Below, one piece after another: positions 6,670 to 12,918 of a DNA stretch of 12,918 bases. Position numbers and translations under genes: made by a program. How positions within the stretch are numbered: the stretch's first letter is position 1; each line of letters begins with the position of its first letter. Origin of the DNA: Nocardia sp. (lineage in GTDB: Bacteria > Actinomycetota > Actinomycetes > Mycobacteriales > Mycobacteriaceae); contig JAFMQT010000076.1 in assembly GCA_017354515.1 (NCBI GenBank), positions 1-12,918 of the forward strand, in the 5' to 3' direction. The notes below the pieces were generated by a model. It ran no database searches, had not been told where the DNA came from, and worked only from the letters and a program-made list of their open reading frames with translations.

Positions 6670-7950
6670 ATGTCGACACTGTTCGAACCTGATGGCCGGG
6701 GGCCTTCCGGGCTGCGTCTGGCACTGACCGGGGTGTGCTTCCTGCTGATCGTCACGGGTATCGCGACGGCGATGGTCGCTATCTCACGCGGCGCGTTCCG
6801 GAAGACCGTTCCGATCGTCGCGGTACTGGCCGATGTCGGCGACGGACTGCCGCCGAAGTCGGATGTGAAATTTCACGGGGTCCGGGTCGGACTGGTGACC
6901 AGCGTGGGCCCCGCGTCCCGTCCCGACCTCAACGACGTCGAGATCCAGCTCAATTCGCACTACGCGCACTCGATTCCGCGAACCGTGACCGCGCGCGTGG
7001 TGCCCAGTAACGTCTTCGCGGTTCCCTCCATCCAATTGGTCGACAACGGCTCGGCGCCGGCGGTGTCGGCCCACGGGCGGATCGAGCAGGATCGCAGCCA
7101 ATCCACGGTGCGACTGCAGACCTCGCTGGATCAATTGCGCCGGATCATCGGCGCGGTCGGCCGTGAGGGCACCGACACCACCGTCGGTATGCTGGCGACC
7201 CTGGCCCAGGCGACGGCGGGGCGCGGGAAATCCATCGAGGAATCGGGCGCGCAGCTGCGCGATATCGTCACCGAATTGAACAGGGTGGTCTCGATCCGGG
7301 ACGCGCCGACCACCCTGGACGCGCTGTCGTCGGCACTGCGGAATGTGCGCGAGAGCGCTCCGGAACTGCTGGACACCCTGCACCACGCGGTGACCCCGAT
7401 GCTGACCCTCGCGCAGCAGCGGCAGCAACTCACCGACCTGCTCACCGGCAGCCAGTCCACCCTGAGGACGGTCGGGGACGCGTTCGAGCACAACTCCGAC
7501 CGGCTCATCGACATCACCACCCATATATCTCCGGCGCTGGACACCCTCGGCGACGGGGCCGCTCACTTCCCCCAGATGAGCAGTTCGATCATCCGTATGG
7601 CGACCAAGTTCGACCAGGCGTTCGACCCCAGGACCCAACACGTCACCGCCAAGGCCATTGTGCAGATCACCCCCAATCGGACCTTCGCCCGTGCCGACTG
7701 CCCGCGCTACGGAACTCTCGCCGGAGCCAGCTGCACCACTGCTCCGCTCAACCCGCCGCCACCGGCCCCGGTTCCGGCCGCACTGGCCCATCCGAAAGCC
7801 GATATCGGACCGGTCGGCAGTCCGCAAGAGCAGCAGCAGATCTCACGAATTCTCGGCGGTGATCCCAACGCTGCGGCCGATATCCTCTTCGGCCCGCTGG
7901 CGCGCGGTGCGCGCGTGTCCGTGACACCCGAGCCCGGTGGTGGACGATGA
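6670..7950 (+). CDS. mceA: Mce family protein, MceA type (426 aa)
   Basis: First subunit of a periplasmic Mce lipid-transport complex anchored in the plasma membrane. One transmembrane helix lies at about 16-38, followed by the MCE beta-barrel domain at about 47-124 with the MceA-typical DVGDGLPPKSDVKFHGVRVG (55-74). A long helical region (about 140-320) should form part of the lipid-conducting needle. The tail holds a Cys pair (Cys344, Cys355) in DCPRYGTLAGASC, then a Pro-rich stretch, as in known MceA proteins. The start at 6670 lacks a close Shine-Dalgarno; an UAG-terminated leader in the same frame sits just upstream. The gene overlaps mceB by 4 nt (ATGA). The yrbE permease pair usually directly upstream is absent. 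Confidence 0.9.
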   Translation: MSTLFEPDGRGPSGLRLALTGVCFLLIVTGIATAMVAISRGAFRKTVPIVAVLADVGDGLPPKSDVKFHGVRVGLVTSVGPASRPDLNDVEIQLNSHYAHSIPRTVTARVVPSNVFAVPSIQLVDNGSAPAVSAHGRIEQDRSQSTVRLQTSLDQLRRIIGAVGREGTDTTVGMLATLAQATAGRGKSIEESGAQLRDIVTELNRVVSIRDAPTTLDALSSALRNVRESAPELLDTLHHAVTPMLTLAQQRQQLTDLLTGSQSTLRTVGDAFEHNSDRLIDITTHISPALDTLGDGAAHFPQMSSSIIRMATKFDQAFDPRTQHVTAKAIVQITPNRTFARADCPRYGTLAGASCTTAPLNPPPPAPVPAALAHPKADIGPVGSPQEQQQISRILGGDPNAAADILFGPLARGARVSVTPEPGGGR

Positions 7951-8984
7951 GTTACCGACGGTCACTGGTGGTTCTGATCGTCTTCGTAGTGGTATCCGTG
8001 CTGCTGTCGTGGACGGTGATCGTGACCCTGGAACGGGGTGTGAGCGGCGGGACCGACAAGTACTCGGCGATCTTCACCGATGTATCCGGACTGCGTGTGG
8101 GCGATGATGTGCGAATGGCCGGCGTCCGGGTGGGCCGGGTCGATTCGATCGGGCTCGACGGCGTCCAGGCCAAGGTGGGGTTCGAGCTGCAGCGCGATCA
8201 GACCGTCTTCGGCACCACCGTGGTGTCGGTGACCTATCAGAACCTCATCGGGCAGCGATATCTCGGCCTGTCCCGGGGGCAGCACGGTGACCCGGGTGTG
8301 CTGCGTCCGGGGGCGGTGATCCCGGTCGCCAATACCGAGCCCTCCTTCGATATCTCCAAGCTGCTCAACGGTTTCGAGCCGCTGTTCGGCACCCTGGATC
8401 GCACCGCCGTCGACAACATCACCGGCGCGTTGATCAAGGCGCTGCAGGGCGATCAGGGGTCGATCACCGCATTGGTCGCCGAGACCACCCAGCTCGCCGA
8501 ATCCTTCGCCGGACCGGATCAGGTACTGGGACAGGTCATTACGAATCTCACCACGGCGGTGAACGATCTGGCCGCGCACAGCGGCAATCTGACCACGGTC
8601 ATCGACAGCACCCGTGCCGTCTTCCAGGGCCTCGAACAGCGCAAGGCGGTGCTGCTGGCCTCGGTGGACCGGATCTCCGAGGTGGTCGGGCGAGTGGCCC
8701 GGATCGCCCAGGCCGACCAACCGGCGCTGCAGCAATTCATCACGCGGGAGCCAGGTTTCACCGAACACCTGCTGGACAACAAGTACAAGTTCGGGGTCAT
8801 GGGCTTCAATCTGCCCGCAACGCTGAAGGGGTTGTCCCGGGCGACGCAGGCGGGCGGATATGTCGATGCCAGTGTCTGCGATGTGAGCATCTCGATGGTG
8901 CCCGGACTGGCTCCGCTGCTCCCGGAGATCGTCGACGCGCTGACTCCCGGTGGAGTCGCGCAACATACGGCCAGGTGCAGGTGA
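7947..8984 (+). CDS. mceB: Mce family protein, MceB type (345 aa)
   Basis: Second subunit of the Mce complex. It has an N-terminal transmembrane helix (about 6-27), an MCE domain at about 39-109 including FTDVSGLRVGDDVRMAGVRVG, and directly after it the MceB signature TEPSFDISKLLNGFEPLF (130-147). A helical section rich in hydrophobic heptads follows to about 260. Cys311 and Cys344 bracket the C-terminus, the last being the penultimate residue. The length is normal for MceB. The start ATG overlaps the mceA stop by 4 nt, and mceC begins 6 nt after the stop, which argues for one polycistronic transcript with coupled translation. Confidence 0.92.
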   Translation: MSYRRSLVVLIVFVVVSVLLSWTVIVTLERGVSGGTDKYSAIFTDVSGLRVGDDVRMAGVRVGRVDSIGLDGVQAKVGFELQRDQTVFGTTVVSVTYQNLIGQRYLGLSRGQHGDPGVLRPGAVIPVANTEPSFDISKLLNGFEPLFGTLDRTAVDNITGALIKALQGDQGSITALVAETTQLAESFAGPDQVLGQVITNLTTAVNDLAAHSGNLTTVIDSTRAVFQGLEQRKAVLLASVDRISEVVGRVARIAQADQPALQQFITREPGFTEHLLDNKYKFGVMGFNLPATLKGLSRATQAGGYVDASVCDVSISMVPGLAPLLPEIVDALTPGGVAQHTARCR

Positions 8985-8990
8985 TGTGTT

Positions 8991-10031
8991 ATGAGGTGGC
9001 GTGAAAAGTTCGGGCGCGCAAAGGTCTTGGAGGATTACAACAAGGCCCTGCTGGGGGTCCTCGCGCTCGGAATTCTGGTGATCGTGGTCGTGGCCGCCCT
9101 GGTGATCAACTCGATGGATATCGGCGACCGGCGGGTGGACGCCGAATTCGCCCAGGCCGCTCAGCTCGGTTCGGGAGATCAGGTCACCGTCGCCGGGGTC
9201 CCGGTCGGTCATGTGACGTCGGTGCGGCTGTCCGGTGAGCATGTGGCGGTGTCGATGAGCATTCATCGCGACGTGCCGCTGGGGGCCGATACCAAGGCGG
9301 CGATCAAACTCACCACCCTGCTCGGTAACCGGTACGTCGAAATCGACCCCGCGGGCGGCGGATCGCTGCCCTCGGACCGGATTCCGCTGGCGCACACCGA
9401 GGTTCCCTACGATCTGGAATCCGCGCTGGCCGACGCCACCTCCACCTTCGAACAGGTGGACGCCGATCAGATGGCCAAATCGCTGACCGACCTGTCCGGG
9501 CAGCTCAACGGTTTGCCCCAGCTGATCCCCGCGGTGATGAACAATGTGAAGACACTGTCCGGAATCGTGGCCGAACGCCGCGGTCAGATCGGTGCACTGC
9601 TGCAGGCCACCGCGAAACTGACCGGTGTGCTGCGCGGCCAGCAGGCCAATCTCGGCGTCCTGTTCAACCAGGGCGGAGATATGTTGCGGGAGATCGTTTC
9701 TCGCAAACAGGCGATCGAATCCATGGTGGGCGCGACGACGAAACTGGTCGACAATCTGACACCGCTGGCGGTGGGCGATCAGCCCGAGATCCGGGAAATG
9801 CTCACCAATCTCAACGACATGACCGGGATGCTCAGCCGCAACGACGCGCTGCTGCGCAATATCCTGCAAATTCTGCCGGTGCCGTGGCGGTCGTGGGCCA
9901 ATCTCACCGGGAACGGGCCGGAATTGGAGGCCAACGCGCCCAACGGTGCACTCGTCGACTCGTTCATGTGCGCGCTGGTCCGGCAGGTTCCCAGTTTCCA
10001 TATGGCGCCGTATTCGCAGGAGTGCCGATGA
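8991..10031 (+). CDS. mceC: Mce family protein, MceC type (346 aa)
   Basis: Third subunit. A short basic head with EDYNKALLG is followed by a transmembrane helix (about 18-40) and an MCE domain (about 48-119) with AAQLGSGDQVTVAGVPVGHV. The MceC-type link HTEVPYDLESAL spans 135-146, and then a long helical region. The protein ends with a closely spaced Cys pair (Cys327, Cys345). It lacks the long proline-rich tail found in some mycobacterial MceC proteins, whose length can pass 500 residues. AGGTG upstream of the ATG may serve as ribosome binding site. The stop overlaps the mceD start (ATGA at 10028-10031). Confidence 0.9.
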   Translation: MRWREKFGRAKVLEDYNKALLGVLALGILVIVVVAALVINSMDIGDRRVDAEFAQAAQLGSGDQVTVAGVPVGHVTSVRLSGEHVAVSMSIHRDVPLGADTKAAIKLTTLLGNRYVEIDPAGGGSLPSDRIPLAHTEVPYDLESALADATSTFEQVDADQMAKSLTDLSGQLNGLPQLIPAVMNNVKTLSGIVAERRGQIGALLQATAKLTGVLRGQQANLGVLFNQGGDMLREIVSRKQAIESMVGATTKLVDNLTPLAVGDQPEIREMLTNLNDMTGMLSRNDALLRNILQILPVPWRSWANLTGNGPELEANAPNGALVDSFMCALVRQVPSFHMAPYSQECR

Positions 10032-11143
10032 GGGCGCGCATACCTCGGTCGGTGAAATGGGCGGTGGTCATTGCCATTGTGGTGATCGCGGGTGTGGCCA
10101 GTGTGCCGCTGTCACTGCTCGGGCACCAGAAGCTGTCGGTCACCGCCCAATTCACCGATGCCGCGGGCCTCTATCAGGGAAATCCCGTCGACGTTCTGGG
10201 CATCAAGGTCGGTAAGATCGACAGCGTCACCCAGAAGGGCGATTACGTCGAAGTCGCGATGACGATCGACGATTCGATTCGGATTCCGGCCGACGCCAAG
10301 GCCGTCACGGTCTCCGATTCGGTGCTGACCGATCGGCATATCGAATTCACGCCCGTGTACCGCCGGGGGCCGACGCTGCCCGACCACGCCGTCCTGGGAC
10401 CGGACCGCACCCGCACCCCAGTCGAATTCGACAGTCTGCTCTCGACCGCCGACAAACTGTCCCGGTCACTCGGTGGTGACGGCCACGGTGGCGGGCCACT
10501 GGCCGGGCTGGTCGATGTCGGCGCCGCGACGACTCACAATAACGGGCCCGATATCAAGGCCGCGCTGGATGAATTGTCGAAGGCGCTGCGGACCGGCGGT
10601 GACGGCGGCGCGGCCACTCGCGACGCGGTCACCCGGATAGTGAACGATCTGAATGAATTGACCACAACCGCCGCCCAGAACGACCGCAAGGTCCGTGATT
10701 TCGGTTCTGCGGTCCATCAGATGAGCGATCTGCTCGCGGACCTCGATCTGGGATCGGGGCAGACCGGGGCGAAATTGAATCAAATTCTCGCCCAGGCTAC
10801 GGATTTGATGCAGAAGCAGCGTGGGACGCTATCGTCCACGGCATCCAACGCCAATGTGATGGTGCGGAGTCTGGCCGACTACAAGAGCAATATCGGGCAA
10901 TTCCTGGATCTGTTCCCGCTCGTCACCGATAACGCCTATCTGGCCATCGATCAGCAGGCCCGGGCCGGCCGGGTCCATGCCGATATTCCGCGGATCGCGC
11001 TGGACGGTCAGATGGTCAAAGAAGTATGCAATCTGCTGCAGCTCAAACAGCTCGGCTGTGCCACCGGAACCGTCTGGGACCAGAGCCCCGATTTCGGTGT
11101 GCTGGCCGTACTCTCCGGAATTGCGAGGGTGGCGAAGAAATGA
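10028..11143 (+). CDS. mceD: Mce family protein, MceD type (371 aa)
   Basis: Fourth subunit. The ATG at 10028, overlapping the mceC stop, gives an N-terminus MRARIPRSVK followed at once by a transmembrane helix (about 9-31); an open frame extends upstream to 9884 but lies inside mceC and is rejected. The MCE domain covers about 35-110 and includes DAAGLYQGNPVDVLGIKVGK and SVLTDRHIEFTPVY, the latter typical of MceD. TRTPVEFDSLLSTADKL (128-144) follows, then a Gly/His-rich loop (about 153-165) and a helical needle part. Cys334 and Cys344 are 10 residues apart near the C-terminus. It overlaps mceE by 4 nt. Confidence 0.9.
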   Translation: MRARIPRSVKWAVVIAIVVIAGVASVPLSLLGHQKLSVTAQFTDAAGLYQGNPVDVLGIKVGKIDSVTQKGDYVEVAMTIDDSIRIPADAKAVTVSDSVLTDRHIEFTPVYRRGPTLPDHAVLGPDRTRTPVEFDSLLSTADKLSRSLGGDGHGGGPLAGLVDVGAATTHNNGPDIKAALDELSKALRTGGDGGAATRDAVTRIVNDLNELTTTAAQNDRKVRDFGSAVHQMSDLLADLDLGSGQTGAKLNQILAQATDLMQKQRGTLSSTASNANVMVRSLADYKSNIGQFLDLFPLVTDNAYLAIDQQARAGRVHADIPRIALDGQMVKEVCNLLQLKQLGCATGTVWDQSPDFGVLAVLSGIARVAKK

Positions 11144-12249
11144 ATGTCTCGAGAGCTGTCGCCGCGATGGTCACCGCACTGTGTGCCATCCTTTTCGTTC
11201 CGGCGTGTTCGGTCGGGTTGGACCGGATGCCGCTGCCCGCGCCGTCGGTCGGATCCGCAGGCTATACGGTGACGGCAGCGTTCAGTAACGCGCTCAATCT
11301 GCCCACCAAGGCCAAAGTACGGATGTCGGGCGCGGACATCGGTGAGGTCACCGGTATGCGAGCTCGCGATTACGCCGCCGTGGTGACCATGCGGATCCGC
11401 TCGAATGCCAAGTTGCCGATCGGCACCACCGCCGAACTGCGCTCGGCGACTCCGATGGGCGATGTGTTCGTGGCCCTGACACCCCCGCCCGATCCCGGTC
11501 CCGGCCTACTTGGCGACGGCTCGCGGATCCCGCTCACCGCGACCTCGGACGCGGCGACGATCGAGGCCGTGCTGAGCCGGGCGGCGCTGCTGGTCAACGG
11601 CGGCGCGATCCGCGATCTGGCCAAGGTCGTCAACGGTCTCGGCGCCGAATTCGCCGGTCGCGGAGATAAATTGGGGCAGTTGATCGACGAGACCACCCGA
11701 TTGGTGGGGACGTTGCAGCAGCGTTCGGACCAGATCGAAACGGCCGTTCGCGACACCGGGAGCCTGGCCGCGACCGTGGCGGCTCAGACCTCGACGGTGG
11801 ATGCGGCGGTCGCGGCCGCGGCCCCGGCGTTGAATACGGTCGGCGACAACACCCAGAACATCGTCGAGGTCGCGAGCCGGCTGGACCGGATCGCGGCGCA
11901 GTTGCAGAAGTTCCCGTCGGTGAACGGGACCGGGCATCGCAGCCTGATCACCGATATGAACAATCTGGCCGCGGGTTTGAACACGGCTGCCGAACAGCCG
12001 GGCCTAGACTTGAATCAACTCAACCAGAGCATCGCCATCGTCTTCGACAGGGTCCTCCCAGCCACGGCTGCGGGAGGTGACAGCGTCGATATCGCCCAGC
12101 TGGCCATCGGAGCCGTGCCCGACCCCAACTTCCCCGGAAATCCGGATGCCAAGCTGCTGCCCGATATGACCGACTGGACGAACTTCGTGGGATCGCTGGC
12201 CTATATGCTGCATCGTCTCCACGACCGCGTGATCGGACCCGGGCGATGA
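11140..12249 (+). CDS. mceE: Mce family lipoprotein, MceE type (369 aa)
   Basis: Fifth subunit and the lipoprotein of the set (LprK-like position). The ATG at 11140 overlaps the mceD stop and gives a classic lipoprotein signal peptide: a short basic start, a hydrophobic stretch and the lipobox FVPAC with Cys23 as the expected lipidated residue. The MCE domain runs from about 41 to 113, with NALNLPTKAKVRMSGADIGEV and LRSATPMGDVFVALTPP. The MceE-typical segment TSDAATIEAVLSRAALLVNGG follows it, then helices to about 270. Unlike MceA-D it has no C-terminal Cys pair. A frame extending upstream to 11026 lies within mceD and is discarded. mceF starts inside the last codons (ATGA at 12246). Confidence 0.92.
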   Translation: MNVSRAVAAMVTALCAILFVPACSVGLDRMPLPAPSVGSAGYTVTAAFSNALNLPTKAKVRMSGADIGEVTGMRARDYAAVVTMRIRSNAKLPIGTTAELRSATPMGDVFVALTPPPDPGPGLLGDGSRIPLTATSDAATIEAVLSRAALLVNGGAIRDLAKVVNGLGAEFAGRGDKLGQLIDETTRLVGTLQQRSDQIETAVRDTGSLAATVAAQTSTVDAAVAAAAPALNTVGDNTQNIVEVASRLDRIAAQLQKFPSVNGTGHRSLITDMNNLAAGLNTAAEQPGLDLNQLNQSIAIVFDRVLPATAAGGDSVDIAQLAIGAVPDPNFPGNPDAKLLPDMTDWTNFVGSLAYMLHRLHDRVIGPGR

Positions 12250-12918
12250 TCGCCGCCGCGAGCTATCTGTACCGGCATCGGCGGACGCTGTCCTGGATCG
12301 CGCTGCTGGCGGTCACCGCCCTCGGGCTGGTATATCTGGCTTTCGGTGTGCTGCAGTTCAATCCGGTGCGCTCGACCTACGAGATCCACGTCCGGCTCGC
12401 GGAATCCGGTGGGCTGCAACCTAATCGGGATGTCACGGTGCGCGGGGTGCGGGTCGGCACCGTGAAATCGGTGGATATCGCCGACGGTGGTGTGGTCGCG
12501 GTCGCCACTATCGACGGTTCGGTGAAGATCTCCACCGACAGCACGGTCCGCGTGGCAGCGCTCTCGCCCGCGGGTGAGCAATACCTGGATTTCGTCCCGG
12601 GTAGCCGGCACGGCCCCTATCTGGCACCTGGAGCGCATATCGGGCCCGACCACACCTCGAGTCCGGTCCCGCTGGCGCAGCTGCTCGGCGATATGAATGG
12701 CGCTGTCGTCCAACTCGATCCCGCGAAATTGGCCGCCATCGAACACGAACTCGGTGCCGGTCCGGCCGCGCCGCGCAAGCTCGCCGACATCATCGGCGGT
12801 GGCACCTTCCTGATCAACACCCTCGACTCGGTGCTGCCGCAGACGGTGAGCCTGGTGAACAACAGTCGCACCGTACTGTCCACCGTCCGCGACCTCGGGC
12901 CCGGATTGGCCATCACCA
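12246..12918 (+). CDS. mceF: Mce family protein, MceF type, truncated by the window end
   Basis: The sixth Mce subunit begins at ATG 12246, overlapping the mceE stop, and is open to the right edge (224 codons visible). The start MIAAASYLYRHRRTLSW leads into a transmembrane helix (about 15-36). The MCE domain covers about 45-118, with LAESGGLQPNRDVTVRGVRVG (51-71) and SPAGEQYLDFVPGS. SSPVPLAQLLGDM (138-150) is typical of MceF. The helical region is cut after about 75 residues; full MceF proteins are often 400-500 residues long. With it the A-F order is complete. Confidence 0.9.
   Translation, partial: MIAAASYLYRHRRTLSWIALLAVTALGLVYLAFGVLQFNPVRSTYEIHVRLAESGGLQPNRDVTVRGVRVGTVKSVDIADGGVVAVATIDGSVKISTDSTVRVAALSPAGEQYLDFVPGSRHGPYLAPGAHIGPDHTSSPVPLAQLLGDMNGAVVQLDPAKLAAIEHELGAGPAAPRKLADIIGGGTFLINTLDSVLPQTVSLVNNSRTVLSTVRDLGPGLAIT

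Noticed and set aside
7962..10001. 679-codon minus-strand open frame opposite mceB and mceC
   Set aside because: His/Gln/Arg-rich shadow of two genes with intact Mce motifs and 4-6 nt gene junctions.
3400..12918. Attachment-site repeat of the tRNA 3' end, integrase or insertion sequence
   Set aside because: Looked for a copy of the T arm/acceptor half and for transposase or integrase motifs by eye; none was seen.
1..12918. CRISPR array, retron, or other defence system
   Set aside because: No regularly spaced repeats, Cas-like, reverse transcriptase or toxin-antitoxin motifs are visible.

Overview
The window is GC-rich DNA from an actinobacterium of the mycolic-acid group (Mycobacteriales; Nocardia or a close relative is the best guess). 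Three things point there: a six-gene mceA-F locus with 4-nt gene overlaps, a fused CopD/CtaG copper and cytochrome-oxidase assembly membrane protein, and an HSL-type esterase next to a soluble bacterial cytochrome P450. The genus is an inference from gene content; no marker in the window fixes it.

Layout. Positions 1-186 hold no gene I can name, though open frames run off the left edge. Positions 187-3170 on the minus strand hold a two-gene unit: the CopD/CtaG fusion, then a PLP-dependent threonine/serine dehydratase whose GTG start overlaps the upstream stop codon. Position 3353-3426 (+) is tRNA-Arg(TCT), preceded by a perfect TATAAT box. Positions 3427-3888 are non-coding, with a 17-bp perfect palindrome. 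Positions 3889-6508 (+) hold an HSL-family esterase, a cytochrome P450 and a short SDR remnant; a second 17-bp palindrome lies just upstream of the P450. Positions 6509-6669 are AT-rich and look like the control region of the mce locus, including an 8-codon reading frame with the best Shine-Dalgarno site of the area, in frame with mceA but cut off by UAG. From 6670 to the right edge runs mceA-B-C-D-E-F, with mceF cut by the window end.

How the genes may work together. Mce proteins form a hexameric periplasmic lipid tunnel that normally works with the YrbE/MlaE permease pair encoded directly upstream. Here no yrbE gene precedes mceA; the place is taken by the esterase/P450/SDR-remnant cluster. 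Esterase plus P450 beside a lipid importer suggests handling of an imported ester or sterol-like lipid, but that link is inference. The most unusual points are the missing yrbE pair, the UAG-interrupted leader of mceA, the two 17-bp palindromes, and the collapsed SDR gene.
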